Shown here: positions 27,869-37,980 of the stretch, in pieces
Position numbering within the stretch: the first letter of the stretch is position 1
Layout of the letters: each line of letters starts with the position of its first letter
Source of the DNA: Rippkaea orientalis PCC 8801
GTDB lineage: Bacteria; Cyanobacteriota; Cyanobacteriia; Cyanobacteriales; Microcystaceae
DNA length: 64,000 nucleotides
Direction: 5' to 3'
Assembly: GCF_000021805.1 (NCBI RefSeq)
Contig: NC_011726.1
Location: forward strand, 4,496,097-4,560,096
The notes under the pieces: generated by a model
What the model was told of the DNA's origin: nothing
Database searches by the model: none
What the model saw: only the letters and a program-made list of their open reading frames with translations
Program-made: the position numbers and the translations under genes

Positions 27869-28102
27869 CGTTCTGTCATTTTTTATTATAGAGTAAAGTT
27901 GATTGACGGGCTTGAGTCATTGCTCTGACGAAATGATGATGAGGCTAGAACGTTTGCTGTATAATAGTCATAGCCCTTTGCTTCTTTAATAAAAAGGCAG
28001 ATTGTTAGTCAATGTCAAAAAAATATTAATTATTTGTATCAAACAGTAGAATTTTATCTGTTTTTTTATACAATAGTAAGTCAATCAATACTTTAAACAA
28101 TC

Positions 28103-28531
28103 ATGAGTTCAACACTATATGATAAAGACTACCATCTTTGGTTACAAGAAACGGTTCAATTACTACAAGATGGACAGTTACAAGAGTTAGATATTCCTGA
28201 TTTAATTGAGGAAATACAAGATATGGGAAAAAGTCAAAGAAAAGCCGTTAAAAGTAATTTAAAAGTGATTCTTTGGCATTTGCTAAAATATAAATATCAA
28301 CCCGAAAAACGATCAAATAGTTGGAAAAGTTCTATCATTAAACACAGAAAACGCATTCGAGATGCTTTTGAAGACAGTCCCAGTCTAAAACGATATTTTA
28401 ATAAAATTTTTGACCAATCTTACCAAGATAGTCGAGAATTAGCCTTAGCAGAAACTGGTTTATCAATCGAAACTTTTCCTCTCGAATATTCTTTTACTAT
28501 AGCAGAAATTCTTGAAAATAAATCTTTATAA
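28103..28531 (+). CDS. DUF29 family protein
   Basis: 142 residues of the DUF29 family, abundant in cyanobacteria and without known function. Typical blocks are LYDKDYHLWLQETVQLLQ, LDIPDLIEEIQDMGKSQRKAVKSN and ILWHLLKYKYQPEKRSNSWKSSI. It is all alpha-helical by appearance. It lies alone between nrdA-side small genes and nrdB and ends at a hairpin. Confidence 0.88.
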   Translation: MSSTLYDKDYHLWLQETVQLLQDGQLQELDIPDLIEEIQDMGKSQRKAVKSNLKVILWHLLKYKYQPEKRSNSWKSSIIKHRKRIRDAFEDSPSLKRYFNKIFDQSYQDSRELALAETGLSIETFPLEYSFTIAEILENKSL

Positions 28532-28553
28532 AACTTTCAAAAACCCTAAATTT

Positions 28554-28586
28554 AGGATGGGTCTCAAGACATCCCTAACCCATCCT
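28554..28586 (+). terminator. Hairpin after the DUF29 gene
   Basis: A perfect 9-bp stem aggatgggt / acccatcct with a 15-nt loop, followed by ttaagaattttattt. It separates the DUF29 gene from the nrdB promoter. Confidence 0.65.
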
Positions 28587-28605
28587 TTAAGAATTTTATT
28601 TAACG

Positions 28606-28633
28606 TTGACACAATTATTATTAATGCTAGAAT
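28606..28633 (+). promoter_or_regulatory. Likely sigma-70 promoter of nrdB
   Basis: TTGACA (28606-28611) and TAGAAT (28628-28633) are separated by 16 bp, with a TG one base before the -10 element (extended -10). The nrdB ATG lies 29 bp beyond. No NrdR-like box is visible here, unlike at nrdA. Confidence 0.6.
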
Positions 28634-28661
28634 GAACAAGGTAAATTAATTTGTCCTTGAA

Positions 28662-29729
28662 ATGGTAGTAACTAATACAAACTCCCGGCAAAAAATGCCC
28701 ATTAACCCCATTTTTAATCCCAGTGGGGATGATGCTATTGAAAACCGTTCTATTTGGTTTGGCAATACCACTAATTTAATGCAGCTTAACGATGTTCGCT
28801 ACACTTGGGCAGTCGGTTTGTATCAACAAATGCGGGAAAATTTTTGGATTCCCCAGAGGCTAGATATTACCCAAGATGTAACAGATTATGCCAATTTAAC
28901 CGACGATGAACGGTATGCCTATGATGGAATTTTATCCTATCTGACCTTCTTAGATTCTGTCCAAACCTGCAATATTCCTCACCTAAAAAGTAGTGTAACT
29001 GCCCCAGAAGTTAGCCTTTGTATGGCAGAACAAATTTCTCAAGAAGGAATGCACAACCAAAGTTATCAATATATCATTGAAACCATTATTCCCCCAGAAA
29101 GACGCACGCAAGTTTATGATTTTTGGCGGACAGATAAAGTCCTCAAAGAACGTTGTGAATTTATCGCCAGTTTATATCAAAAATACATTGATATTCCCAC
29201 CTCTGAGAACTATTTTGTCGCATTAATGGCAGATTATTTGCTAGAAGGGTTGTATTTTTATAATGGCTTTATTTACTTCTATAATCTTGCTTCAAGAATG
29301 TTAATGCCAGGGTCTGCTGATATTTTTAAAATGATTAACCGAGATGAGTTAAGTCATGTTAGATTATATCAAAAATTAATCCCAGAAGCGAGAAAAGTTT
29401 TTCCCCATTCTGTTGATCAAATTTATGATATGTTTGATCGGGCAGTCAAATACGAATGTCAATGGACTAATCATATTGTAGGGAATAATATATTAGGAAT
29501 TACGGAAGCGAGTACGGAACAATATACCAAGTATTTAGCCAATATTCGTTTGCGTTCTATTGGGTTAGATCCCCTTTATCCTGATATAAAATACAATAAG
29601 AGCCCTTACACCCATTTAGAACGGTTTTCTGATACCAAAAAAGAAGCGCATACTAAGGCGAATTTCTTTGAAGCAACCGTCACCAGTTACGTCATGTCTT
29701 CAGGGATTACTGGATGGGATGAAATTTAG
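28662..29729 (+). CDS. nrdB: Class I ribonucleoside-diphosphate reductase, small subunit
   Basis: A 355-residue ferritin-fold subunit that makes the radical used by NrdA. The iron ligands appear in AEQISQEGMHNQSY (ExxH) and the later NRDELSHVRLYQ (E and H). The tyrosine in LSYLTFLDSVQ aligns with the radical Tyr of E. coli NrdB (LKYQTLLDSIQ), so a tyrosyl-radical enzyme is likely. The start at 28662 is the first ATG; MPINP at 28692 is possible. It has its own promoter although it works with nrdA. Confidence 0.93.
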   Translation: MVVTNTNSRQKMPINPIFNPSGDDAIENRSIWFGNTTNLMQLNDVRYTWAVGLYQQMRENFWIPQRLDITQDVTDYANLTDDERYAYDGILSYLTFLDSVQTCNIPHLKSSVTAPEVSLCMAEQISQEGMHNQSYQYIIETIIPPERRTQVYDFWRTDKVLKERCEFIASLYQKYIDIPTSENYFVALMADYLLEGLYFYNGFIYFYNLASRMLMPGSADIFKMINRDELSHVRLYQKLIPEARKVFPHSVDQIYDMFDRAVKYECQWTNHIVGNNILGITEASTEQYTKYLANIRLRSIGLDPLYPDIKYNKSPYTHLERFSDTKKEAHTKANFFEATVTSYVMSSGITGWDEI

Positions 29730-29733
29730 GTTT

Positions 29734-30543
29734 TTAAAAACCTATTTGATAATAATCTCTTACCTGTTTAAGACTAGGATGGGAGGGATTTAATATGAGT
29801 TGCTTCTCTCCCATTGTAATGCTAGAAAAAGGAATAATTTCAAAAACACTGTTGCCATAGGCGATGATTTCTAAACGTTCAATTAAATCAGTATTCCATT
29901 GAGTTTGTTTAACTTCAATTTGCTGATTCTTTAACCAGGATATTAACTGCGATCGCCCAATTCCTGGTAATATGCCTTCTTTAAGTTGTGGGGTGTACCA
30001 GATACCTTGTTTATATCCCCAAAGATTACCTGTAGCTGTTTCTAACCAATTCCCGTCATCATCGATTAAGATAGCTTCTCTAAACCCTAATTTTTTTGCC
30101 TGTTGTAAGGCTAAAAATGCCCCTAAATAGTTGCCTGTTTTATGATTAGGTAAAGAACGTTGATAAAGAGAATTATTAGCTACCCACCCCTTAATTCCTT
30201 GCTGTTGAGATTGAGGTAAATCTTGGGGTAAAAATCGTCCTGTAATCAATTCTTTCCCATCAGGAAAAATTGTTAATCTTAGGACAGGATAATGGGGAAC
30301 TAATACCTCCGCTTGTTGCTGTATTTGTTGCCAATTGGGAATCGTCCAATCAAAGGCTTTTAAACTCGATTCTAGTCTATCACAATGGGCTTTCCATTGA
30401 GTTAAGGGATGGTCTAAAGATTCTTGATAGACTCGTAATGTTGTAAATACTGTTGCCCCATAAATTAACCCAGGTTCAGCAATATTTAGGGATATAGTAT
30501 TTTCTTGTTTTAATTCTCCATTGTACCAAAACATAGCAATCAT
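29734..30543 (-). CDS. pabC: Aminotransferase class IV, probable aminodeoxychorismate lyase
   Basis: 269 residues of the PLP fold type IV family. FWYNGELKQ, EPGLIYGATVFTTLRVY, the HKTGNYLGAFLALQQAK segment with the likely PLP lysine, and ETATGNLWG mark the fold. PabC releases pyruvate from aminodeoxychorismate to give p-aminobenzoate for folate. The next gene (39 bp away, same strand) is a folate/biopterin transporter, supporting folate metabolism over branched-chain or D-amino-acid transamination. Starts at 30543 and 30534 are both possible. Confidence 0.8.
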   Translation of the reverse strand: MIAMFWYNGELKQENTISLNIAEPGLIYGATVFTTLRVYQESLDHPLTQWKAHCDRLESSLKAFDWTIPNWQQIQQQAEVLVPHYPVLRLTIFPDGKELITGRFLPQDLPQSQQQGIKGWVANNSLYQRSLPNHKTGNYLGAFLALQQAKKLGFREAILIDDDGNWLETATGNLWGYKQGIWYTPQLKEGILPGIGRSQLISWLKNQQIEVKQTQWNTDLIERLEIIAYGNSVFEIIPFSSITMGEKQLILNPSHPSLKQVRDYYQIGF

Positions 30544-30582
30544 ATCACCTACTTCAAAAATATAATTACATATTATTCTTGT

Positions 30583-31908
30583 TTATAAGGGATCAGATTC
30601 AGGTAGCCACTTAATAAAAAATAAGGGTAGAAGAGTAGAAAGATTAGTAATAATCACTAATAACCAAAGATGATCAAAATTAGTTTCTGTTATACCAAAC
30701 CATTGAGTTAGTAATGAGCCTAATTCATAGGATACCAAATTGGATAAATTTAAGCTAGACATCAACAGGGCAAATAAACTTGCTTCGATGCCTTTAGGAC
30801 ACAGACGCGCTGATAAAACTAAGATAGGCATAAAAGCAATTTGTCCCATAACGGTGAGAATTAAACTATCCCCTAAACTAAACCAATGATCATCAATACC
30901 AAGAAGACGATTAGTATGAGTGACTAACAGTAATACGGTCATTCCTAAGACTGAAGAGATAACAATACTACAGGAAAAAATTTGACGAAATGAAATATTT
31001 TTTAGAAATCTTTGATAGACCCAAATTCCCGCTAACATAGCGACACTGGTAACAAGTCTAACCCGTCCTAAAAATTCTGCTTCAAATCCCAGTTCATTCG
31101 TGGTAAAGAAAAACAAGGCAGATTCAGCATTAGGTGTTGCTTGCCAAATAAAGACAAAAGCGGTAGGCAAGAGAATCGATTTTTGACGGATAGCTTGCCA
31201 TAATTGCTGTAGTTGTTGACTAATTTTAAAGGATTTATTCGAGGGCATTTGAGAGGCATTCTGTGCGATATGTTCCTCAACAATTAAACCAGCTACTAAG
31301 GCAACAATTAACGGAAAAATAGCCGTAATTTGAAACACTGTTTGAGGTGTAAATTCTTGTAGTAACCAACCACTGAGATAGGCGGTAATTAATCCTCCTA
31401 AAGCTGATATTCCCCAAGTTAATGATTGTAGAGAACCCGCTTGACCTAAAGATTCTTGACGGCTTCTTTCTACCACTAAGGAGTCTACAATGACATCACT
31501 AATAGCCACAGAAAGGGACGCTAAAAGAAGGCTGACAGTAGCAGACCAAGGGTTATCAACAATCGTTCCTAGCATCATCCAGGCTAGGCTTCCTAATAGT
31601 CCTGATAAGATTAAATAGGGACGACGACGATAACCAAAGATTGGTAAACCATCAGAAAGAAAGCCAAAAAGGGGTTTAATGATCCAAGGTAAGGCAGCAA
31701 TTCCCGTTAATGCCCCGACTTGTGCTGGCGTTAAATTGAGATCATCTTTGAGAAAGAAACTGATAGCTAAACGGGCTAAACCAAGGATACCTTGGACAAA
31801 ATATACACTTAAAATAGCGACGAGTTCTAAGCTAGGTTCATTGCCTAAAAGTAGGCTATTTTTTAGGCGGTTTTTAATTTGACTGATAGGATACTTGGCT
31901 AGGGTCAT
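30583..31908 (-). CDS. Folate/biopterin transporter (BT1 family)
   Basis: A 441-residue, about 12-helix member of the major facilitator superfamily. It matches the BT1 folate-biopterin group known in Leishmania, plastids and cyanobacteria. GILGLARLAISFFLKDDLNL, ALPWIIKPLFGFLSDGLPI and YRRRPYLILSG are the typical first-half signatures. It probably moves folates or pterins across the plasma membrane. Its gene lies upstream of pabC in the same direction, so both may be one folate unit. Confidence 0.88.
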   Translation of the reverse strand: MTLAKYPISQIKNRLKNSLLLGNEPSLELVAILSVYFVQGILGLARLAISFFLKDDLNLTPAQVGALTGIAALPWIIKPLFGFLSDGLPIFGYRRRPYLILSGLLGSLAWMMLGTIVDNPWSATVSLLLASLSVAISDVIVDSLVVERSRQESLGQAGSLQSLTWGISALGGLITAYLSGWLLQEFTPQTVFQITAIFPLIVALVAGLIVEEHIAQNASQMPSNKSFKISQQLQQLWQAIRQKSILLPTAFVFIWQATPNAESALFFFTTNELGFEAEFLGRVRLVTSVAMLAGIWVYQRFLKNISFRQIFSCSIVISSVLGMTVLLLVTHTNRLLGIDDHWFSLGDSLILTVMGQIAFMPILVLSARLCPKGIEASLFALLMSSLNLSNLVSYELGSLLTQWFGITETNFDHLWLLVIITNLSTLLPLFFIKWLPESDPL

Positions 31909-31965
31909 GAATATACAGTATAATAAAGAGTTGATAGTGAATAGTTAATCGTTGAAAGAAAGATT

Positions 31966-32412
31966 TTATTGATTGGCTTGGGCAGCTAACCATTGATTAA
32001 ATTGGTTAATAGATTTTTTAACTTGATGAGGAACTAAATCAACTTCTTCTAAAGCAAGCATTTCTTCCTTGAGACGAGTTTGTAATGCTAGATATTGATT
32101 CTCAGCCATAGGGGTTGTTTCCAAGATGCGATCGCGCATATAAGGCGGAACCTCTTCGAGGGAAACTAAGTCAAATTTGAGCCAACTGGGAACAATTTTT
32201 TCTAACGTTCCATAGGCATCCCAAAGCTGTTTTTCACTCAATCCTTTCACCGCTAAATCGAGATCAGATTGTTCATGCCAAGGGCTATCTCCTCTAAGGG
32301 AACCAAACAAAATCACCTCCGTTGCACCTAATTCTTCTTTTAAAAAAGGGATACATTCTTGGGCAATTTTCAGAGCTTGAGTTTTTCTGTCTGTTAAGGT
32401 GGAGGGTATCAT
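31966..32412 (-). CDS. Nucleotidyltransferase domain protein (MNT-type)
   Basis: 148 residues. The minimal nucleotidyltransferase motif is complete: VILFGSLRGDSPWHEQSDLDLAV, i.e. GS-x10-DxD (cut here to state the residues), with a third Asp in KFDLVSLEE. Proteins of this kind act as antitoxins of HEPN toxins by AMPylation. No HEPN gene adjoins it, but a truncated HepT-like gene lies 0.8 kb upstream beyond psbV. The ATG at 32412 is used; a TTG at 32430 would add six residues. Confidence 0.8.
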   Translation of the reverse strand: MIPSTLTDRKTQALKIAQECIPFLKEELGATEVILFGSLRGDSPWHEQSDLDLAVKGLSEKQLWDAYGTLEKIVPSWLKFDLVSLEEVPPYMRDRILETTPMAENQYLALQTRLKEEMLALEEVDLVPHQVKKSINQFNQWLAAQANQ

Positions 32413-32505
32413 GTTGATTCTGTTAAGCAAACGATTAAAAAATCCCCCTAGGGAGTTTAGAGGGATCTTAACGAAAGTTAGGTTAAATTGGATCTATTGC
32501 AGCCA

Positions 32506-32988
32506 TTAGAAATAGATACTACCGCCCCAGTAAGCATCTAATTTAGGTGCAACCAAGACATAACCTGCTACATCATAGAGATCATCCTCGGTGAAATTTC
32601 TCAACTCAGGGAAGAGATCGGGACGGGTGACATTGACGTGCAATTCTTCATAGTTATCTTCTCCATCGTAACTGGTGGGGTGTTTGAGATAATCTACTAA
32701 CGCCAACACATTATTACGGGGAGGTTCTGCACCCGCTAAGTCGTCAAGTCCTAAACTAACGTTATTGTTGGTTTTGGTTTTCCCTTGAAGATGGCATTGA
32801 GTACATTCTTGGACAAACAGGCGTTGCCCATTGGTAATTTGTTTAGAAGTCACGATGGTGGTTTTCCCTGTTTCATCTAAAGCAACGGTTCGAGTCGCCT
32901 CATCCAGTTCTAAAGCGTTGACAGGGTTAGTCTGAAATTGGCAAAAGAAAAATACAGTGGCGATCGCCAGTAAAATGAATCGTTTCAC
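32506..32988 (-). CDS. psbV: Photosystem II cytochrome c-550
   Basis: PsbV is an extrinsic lumenal subunit of photosystem II that stabilises the oxygen-evolving Mn cluster. A signal peptide (about residues 1-26, ending NPVNA) precedes mature LELDEATRTV. The heme site is CTQCH, and the C-terminus is LDAYWGGSIYF as in other PsbV. Open frame extends to a TTG at 33003, but the GTG at 32988 has AGGAG 7 nt before it and gives the usual MKRF start, so I take GTG. It stands apart from other photosystem genes in the window. Confidence 0.96.
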   Translation of the reverse strand: MKRFILLAIATVFFFCQFQTNPVNALELDEATRTVALDETGKTTIVTSKQITNGQRLFVQECTQCHLQGKTKTNNNVSLGLDDLAGAEPPRNNVLALVDYLKHPTSYDGEDNYEELHVNVTRPDLFPELRNFTEDDLYDVAGYVLVAPKLDAYWGGSIYF

Positions 32989-33199
32989 TATCGTTCTCCT
33001 CAAAGTGATTGATGGTGTCTTGATATTGAGTGTTTAGGGTGAGGGCTAGGGGACTAGCCAAAAATATATCAATCTAGGGCTGATGGTCCATCGAACCCAA
33101 GAAGATTGGATGGTTATCATAACTATCATGCCATCGTTAGACCCTTTTTCTTCACTAAGTTGGTAATAGGGGATCAGCGTTCTGTTATGCGCTACTTTG

Positions 33200-33430
33200 C
33201 TACTGCTGATCAGCTTTTTGCCTTAACCACTGATTAAATCGCCCAATAGCCTCCCGTACTCGAGTCATCACAAACCCTATGTTTTGGGCTAATACTAAGA
33301 CATGATCGCCTTTTAAGTTAATTTGATAATTATGGCGCGTTAAATGTCTAAATTTGCGATACTCATCCAATTCTAATAATAAAGAACCTTGCCATAAAGG
33401 AGGTCGATTATTACCCCCAGAATCAGCCAT
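33200..33430 (-). pseudogene. HepT-like toxin, N-terminally truncated
   Basis: 76 residues that look like only the C-terminal half of a HepT-like HEPN ribonuclease. LDEYRKFRHLTRHNYQ carries the R-x4-H catalytic pattern, followed by VREAIGRFNQWLRQK. Full proteins of this type have 110-150 residues. The first residues (MADSGGNNRPP) do not look like family sequence, and no partner nucleotidyltransferase is adjacent. It could be a remnant or a still expressed fragment. The ORF itself is intact. Confidence 0.5.
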
Positions 33431-33472
33431 TTGACGTAATAGCGGATGTAGGGGGGAACATCATTTTAATTA

Positions 33473-33504
33473 TTTCACGCAGAGACGGAGAGACGCAGAG
33501 AGAG
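33473..33504. repeat. Left inverted repeat of the GxxExxY cassette
   Basis: A CGCAGAG-rich run beginning tttcacgcagagacgg. Its reverse complement matches 33899-33930 on the other side of the GxxExxY gene, with about four mismatches in 28 bp. Confidence 0.8.
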
Positions 33505-33515
33505 TAAAGGAGGAG

Positions 33516-33893
33516 TTATAAGTTATTGGCAATACGATAAATTCCATTTTTGATGAGATCGGTATTGAAGTTAATTAGTAACCCAAGACGCTTATTAGCT
33601 AAGCGGAGATAGGTTAATAATTGTTTTTTATGGACAGGAGCAACAATTTCGACGGATTTTAATTCAATAATAACCAAATTTTCAACAATAAAATCAGCCC
33701 GAAATCCTTGTCCTATATGAACTCCATCATAGATCACTGGGATAGCTTTTTGTCGCTCAATTTTTAATCCTCGTTTTTCTAACTCATAATTCATTACCTC
33801 CTCATACACAGACTCTAACAACCCTGGACTCAAGCGAATATGAATCTGATAAGCTGCATCCACAATCATACCCGTTACCTCATTCTCTCTCAT
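33516..33893 (-). CDS. GxxExxY protein (PD-(D/E)XK nuclease-like)
   Basis: 125 residues of the GxxExxY family: GMIVDAAYQIHIRLGPG-like start (here LSPGLLESVYEEVMNYEL) with the naming motif GLLESVY, then FRADFIVENLVIIELKSVE, whose D, E-x-K pattern marks a PD-(D/E)XK nuclease fold. The ending RLGLLINFN...IKNGIYRI is also typical. Function is unknown; such genes are scattered widely and often flanked by CGCAGAG-type repeats. A strong ribosome site (GGAGGAG) precedes the ATG. Confidence 0.85.
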   Translation of the reverse strand: MRENEVTGMIVDAAYQIHIRLSPGLLESVYEEVMNYELEKRGLKIERQKAIPVIYDGVHIGQGFRADFIVENLVIIELKSVEIVAPVHKKQLLTYLRLANKRLGLLINFNTDLIKNGIYRIANNL

Positions 33894-33898
33894 TCTCT

Positions 33899-33930
33899 CC
33901 TCCTCTGCGACTCTGCGCCTCTGCGTGAGA
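33899..33930. repeat. Right inverted repeat of the GxxExxY cassette
   Basis: tcctctgcgactctgcgcctctgcgtgaga region; inverted partner of 33473-33504 (quoted here only in part: core ctctgcgcctctgcgtga). It sits between the start of the GxxExxY gene and the end of mfd. Confidence 0.8.
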
Positions 33931-36900
33931 TCAATCCCCTATTTTCTCCTCCGGTAGAGCCCCTTTCATCTTACCTAACCACTCAATTAAGTTTTCTAAT
34001 TGTTGCTGAGGTTTAAGAATTCCTAATCCCCTAACGGTTACTTTTTTAGGACTATAAACAAAACGCGATCGCAGATGATTGGGTAAATTTTCTTGTAATA
34101 ATTTCCAAGCAGGTTCTTCCATTGGGGTTTCTAAAACAACGTTTTGTTTTCCTTCGACTTTAATGCGAGAAAAACCTAAAGATTTACCAATTTGTTTCAA
34201 CTCTATCACTTGTAAAAGTTGTCTAACAGGGGAAGGAATCGTTCCGTATCTATCAGTCCAATCTTTAACAATTTCCTCTAATTGCTCTTTAGAATTAGCC
34301 ATGGCAATTCTTCGATAAGCATCCATTTTTTGTTGTAAATCTGGAATATAATCGGACGGAATAAAGGCAGTTAGCTGTAAATCTATTTGGGTTTCATCAA
34401 CTTTAGGAATTTCTTGTCCTTGAATTTCTTTGATGGCTTCTTGTAACATTTCCATATACAATTCAAACCCAATAGCCATCATTTGTCCTGATTGTTCAGC
34501 CCCCAATAAGTTACCAACTCCCCGAATTTCCATGTCACGGGTAGCTAATTGATACCCTGAACCGAGTTGACTAAATTCTTGTAATGCCCTCAATCTTTGC
34601 CTTGCCGTTTCGCTTAGTTGTCCTTTGTTGGGATATAATAACCAAGCATGAGCTTGTATCCCCGATCGCCCCACTCTTCCTCTTAATTGATACAGTTGGG
34701 ATAAGCCAAATTTTTGGGCATCTTCGACGATAATAGTATTAACTCTAGGAATGTCTAATCCTGATTCAATAATCGTAGTACAAACGAGGATATCAGCTTC
34801 GCCATTATTAAAACCTAGCATGGTCATTTCTAGGTCATTAACATCCATTTGACCATGGGCAATCACAATTCTAGCACTGGGAACCATTTGTTGAATTTGT
34901 CCGGCGACTTCTTCAATTCCTTCAACTCTGGGAACAACATAAAATATCTGTCCTCCCCGATCTAATTCGTTACGAATAGCGGTTCTCACTACGTCAGGAT
35001 TATAACTCGAAAGGTGGGTTTTGATGGGACGACGGGATGGGGGAGGGGTAGTAATTAAGCTAATTTCTCGAATACCAGAAAGCGACATATAGAGGGTTCG
35101 AGGAATGGGAGTTGCAGTTAAAGTAAGGACATCAACTTCTGTTTTTAGGACTTTTATTTTCTCTTTTTGGTTAACCCCAAATCGTTGTTCTTCATCGATA
35201 ACTAATAAGCCTAAATTTTTAAATTTCACACTTTGTCCTAAGAGTTGATGGGTTCCTACAACAATGTCTAATTCTCCCGTTGCTAAGCGTTGGACAATAT
35301 CCTTTTTTTCTGAGGTTGTCCTAAAGCGATTTAATAAGCCAATATTAATTGGATAGGGGGCAAATCGTTCTTTCAGGGTATGATAATGTTGTTGGGTTAA
35401 AATGGTTGTCGGGGCAAGTAAAGCGACTTGTTTATGTCCACTGGTAACGGCTTTAAAAATAGCCCTCACAGCAACTTCTGTTTTGCCAAACCCGACATCC
35501 CCACACACTAATCGATCCATGGGGCGATCGCTTTCTAAGTCCATTTTTACATCTTGAACCGCTTTTAATTGATCGGGAGTGGGTTGATAGGGAAAAGAGT
35601 CTTCTAATTCCTCTTGCCAAGGGGTATCAGGAGGATAAATAAAGCCTTCTTTTTTGGCTCGTTTAGCATACAAATTTAGCAAATCAACGGCTAGTTTTTT
35701 GATGCTTTTACGGACTCTTTGTTTTGTTTTTTCCCAAATTTTACCCGTCATTTTATGCAGTTCGGGGGGGTGACTTCCTGTGTGTCGATAGCGGGATAAA
35801 CTATCAAAAGAATCGGCTGGAACCCTTAATAATCCATCTTCATATTGAATGACTAAATACTCACGAGTTGCTAAACTTTCGAGTTTTAAAAATTTACCAA
35901 GTCCATGGTTTTTATGAATAACATAATCTCCTGGATTAAGTTGGTTTAAATCAACTTGTTTAGAAGCAGCGCGTCGTCGTTTGCGAATATACCCAGAAGG
36001 GGCTAAAACGTGCTGTCCAAAAAACTCTCTATCGGTGATAACAACAATGCGAAAAGTTGGTAAAATAAACCCTTCTAATTCAGCTACTCCTGAATATTTT
36101 AAAGCAACGGCTGTCCCTTGAATATGGCATTTTTCAATCCCTGGATAGTCTTTTTTGTTAGGAATAAATTGCGCGGGACAGTCATGTTCTTCTAACAAAG
36201 AAACGGTTCGAGTGGGTTGGGCGGAAATTAACCAAGTTGAATATTTATTTAAGGTAATACCGCTATAAATTTCTCGTTTTCCTCGTAAGATTTCAGCGAT
36301 TTTAGCGAATTGATGAGGAGTGGTAGGAATAGGACGACTCGATAAATCTAAGGCATTCTTATCGGTTACTTCTGATAGTTCAGATAGGTATAAAATCGGA
36401 AACTTTTTAGCTAATTTTAATGACTCACTAAACGGACGATGAATTTTAGGTAAAGGAGGATCTAATTCTTGCCAATTATCTTCTACATAGTCTAACCAGC
36501 GATCGCTATGGGATTGACACTGTTCGACTTCATCAAAAACACATAGGGTATTCTCGCGTAAATAATCTAATAATGAAGCAGGTTGTTCAAAGGCAATTCC
36601 TAATAACCTTGCCATTCCTTCGGGGAAATTAGCATTATCTAATCCTTCTTTTTCTTCATCTGATAAATAATTTTGTAAGTTAATATTTTTGTTTTTAAGC
36701 GTATTAGCAATAATCGGATTAAAACTGGTAGGAGTTAAAATAACTTGCTCAAGTTTATCTAAAGAACGCTGTGTTGCAGGATCTAATTCTCGAATTTTTT
36801 CTAATGCATCTCCGAACCATTCTAAGCGAATAGGTAACTCTGAAGAAACAGGAAAAATATCGACAATATCTCCTCGTCTACTCCACTGTCCTTCAGTTTC

Positions 36901-37407
36901 CACCAAAGCAACCCTTTCATAGCCTAACCTGACTAATGTTTCATCAATTTCTTGGGACGTTTTAGTGATTCCTATTTGTAAATTAAAACAGTACGTTTCA
37001 AAAACAGTCGAGGGAGGTAAATGGGGTTGTAAGGCTTTTTCTGTGGTAACAATCGCTAACCCATTCTGTTGAGAATTGAGAATAGATAGGACTTGCATTT
37101 GTCCCCAAATCATCTCTGATTCTGGGTTAAATGCTTCGTAGGGAGACGCTTCTGAGGTAGGATAAAAATTAACACTTTTCCATCCCATCATCTCTAATTG
37201 GGCTGCCCATCTTCCCGCTTCTTCAAGAGTGGCACAAATCACCAATAAATTGTTATCTAGAGATTGCGCTAAAGCTGAAGATACTAGCCCTTTCGGGAGT
37301 CGAGGAACACCCTTTAATCCTAACGAACCTGTTTTATTTAATTTTTCTAATAGTTCTTTTGTTAGGGGAGATTTTTGGAGATTGCGAATTAGAGAAGAAA
37401 GAGTCAT
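33931..37407 (-). CDS. mfd: Transcription-repair coupling factor
   Basis: A 1158-residue Mfd: an ATP-driven translocase that removes RNA polymerase stalled at lesions and recruits UvrA. In order it has the UvrB-like N-terminal part (about 1-350), the RNA-polymerase-interacting CarD-type domain (about 495-590; [17 protein letters not shown]), then the helicase. The Walker A is [10 protein letters not shown], the DExx box is DEEQRFG, motif VI is [10 protein letters not shown]. The C-terminal TRCF domain has the family pattern. Full length. The ATG at 37407 is preferred to a TTG at 37416. Confidence 0.96.
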   Translation of the reverse strand: MTLSSLIRNLQKSPLTKELLEKLNKTGSLGLKGVPRLPKGLVSSALAQSLDNNLLVICATLEEAGRWAAQLEMMGWKSVNFYPTSEASPYEAFNPESEMIWGQMQVLSILNSQQNGLAIVTTEKALQPHLPPSTVFETYCFNLQIGITKTSQEIDETLVRLGYERVALVETEGQWSRRGDIVDIFPVSSELPIRLEWFGDALEKIRELDPATQRSLDKLEQVILTPTSFNPIIANTLKNKNINLQNYLSDEEKEGLDNANFPEGMARLLGIAFEQPASLLDYLRENTLCVFDEVEQCQSHSDRWLDYVEDNWQELDPPLPKIHRPFSESLKLAKKFPILYLSELSEVTDKNALDLSSRPIPTTPHQFAKIAEILRGKREIYSGITLNKYSTWLISAQPTRTVSLLEEHDCPAQFIPNKKDYPGIEKCHIQGTAVALKYSGVAELEGFILPTFRIVVITDREFFGQHVLAPSGYIRKRRRAASKQVDLNQLNPGDYVIHKNHGLGKFLKLESLATREYLVIQYEDGLLRVPADSFDSLSRYRHTGSHPPELHKMTGKIWEKTKQRVRKSIKKLAVDLLNLYAKRAKKEGFIYPPDTPWQEELEDSFPYQPTPDQLKAVQDVKMDLESDRPMDRLVCGDVGFGKTEVAVRAIFKAVTSGHKQVALLAPTTILTQQHYHTLKERFAPYPINIGLLNRFRTTSEKKDIVQRLATGELDIVVGTHQLLGQSVKFKNLGLLVIDEEQRFGVNQKEKIKVLKTEVDVLTLTATPIPRTLYMSLSGIREISLITTPPPSRRPIKTHLSSYNPDVVRTAIRNELDRGGQIFYVVPRVEGIEEVAGQIQQMVPSARIVIAHGQMDVNDLEMTMLGFNNGEADILVCTTIIESGLDIPRVNTIIVEDAQKFGLSQLYQLRGRVGRSGIQAHAWLLYPNKGQLSETARQRLRALQEFSQLGSGYQLATRDMEIRGVGNLLGAEQSGQMMAIGFELYMEMLQEAIKEIQGQEIPKVDETQIDLQLTAFIPSDYIPDLQQKMDAYRRIAMANSKEQLEEIVKDWTDRYGTIPSPVRQLLQVIELKQIGKSLGFSRIKVEGKQNVVLETPMEEPAWKLLQENLPNHLRSRFVYSPKKVTVRGLGILKPQQQLENLIEWLGKMKGALPEEKIGD

Positions 37408-37980
37408 CTTTTTCAAAAGTTAGTAAAAGTTCACCAACAAATTAGTTAAATTAAAGCAATTAATCTTTGACTGCTTAATTGTCTCAAGTATTTTTAAATG
37501 AGAACTTTAGTTCTTATTATAACTTATTATTCTTACTACATTAAACCACTAATTTGTCAAGTTATATAAAATTCACTTTTGTAGCGGATGCGTTACTCTT
37601 GTTGACGGATGTGGATACAGTTTGTCGTTTTGTCAAAACTACGCGAAATATGGCAGGAATTGGTAATTTATAGGATGCTGCTGCGATTTCATCAGGTAAA
37701 CGGGGAACTAGGGTTGTCAGAGGGTGAAGGAAACAAAGCTTATTCCCTAATCCTAAATATTAGTTAATCTCAAACATTGAACGAGGTAATTGGGATTGAA
37801 CCTTTAACTTACCCAACTGAAACCTTGTGATTTTCATTATTAGTTTACCATAATAGTTCTTCAAGAGATATATGAGTATTATATTAATTGTGAGTTTAAT
37901 CACAGAAAAATATTATTAGTGTCACTGATAAATATATGATTTAAAGAGTAATATATGATTACTTATTTGGAGCTTTTCTT
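37408..37980. other. Intergenic region between mfd and the LRAT-like gene
   Basis: 573 bp without a recognisable gene. Positions 37837-37853 hold ttattagtttaccataa, one base different from a 17-bp motif found at the 3' ends of two antitoxin genes (39486-39502 and 40355-40371). The rest should contain the divergent promoters. Confidence 0.5.

Noticed and set aside
32989-33003. TTG start for psbV giving MRRTIVKRF
   Set aside because: The codons coincide with the AGGAG ribosome site; GTG at 32988 gives the normal PsbV start.
33473-33504. Possible CRISPR array from the repeated CGCAGAG units
   Set aside because: Only short inverted arms around one gene; no regular spacers and no cas genes in the window.
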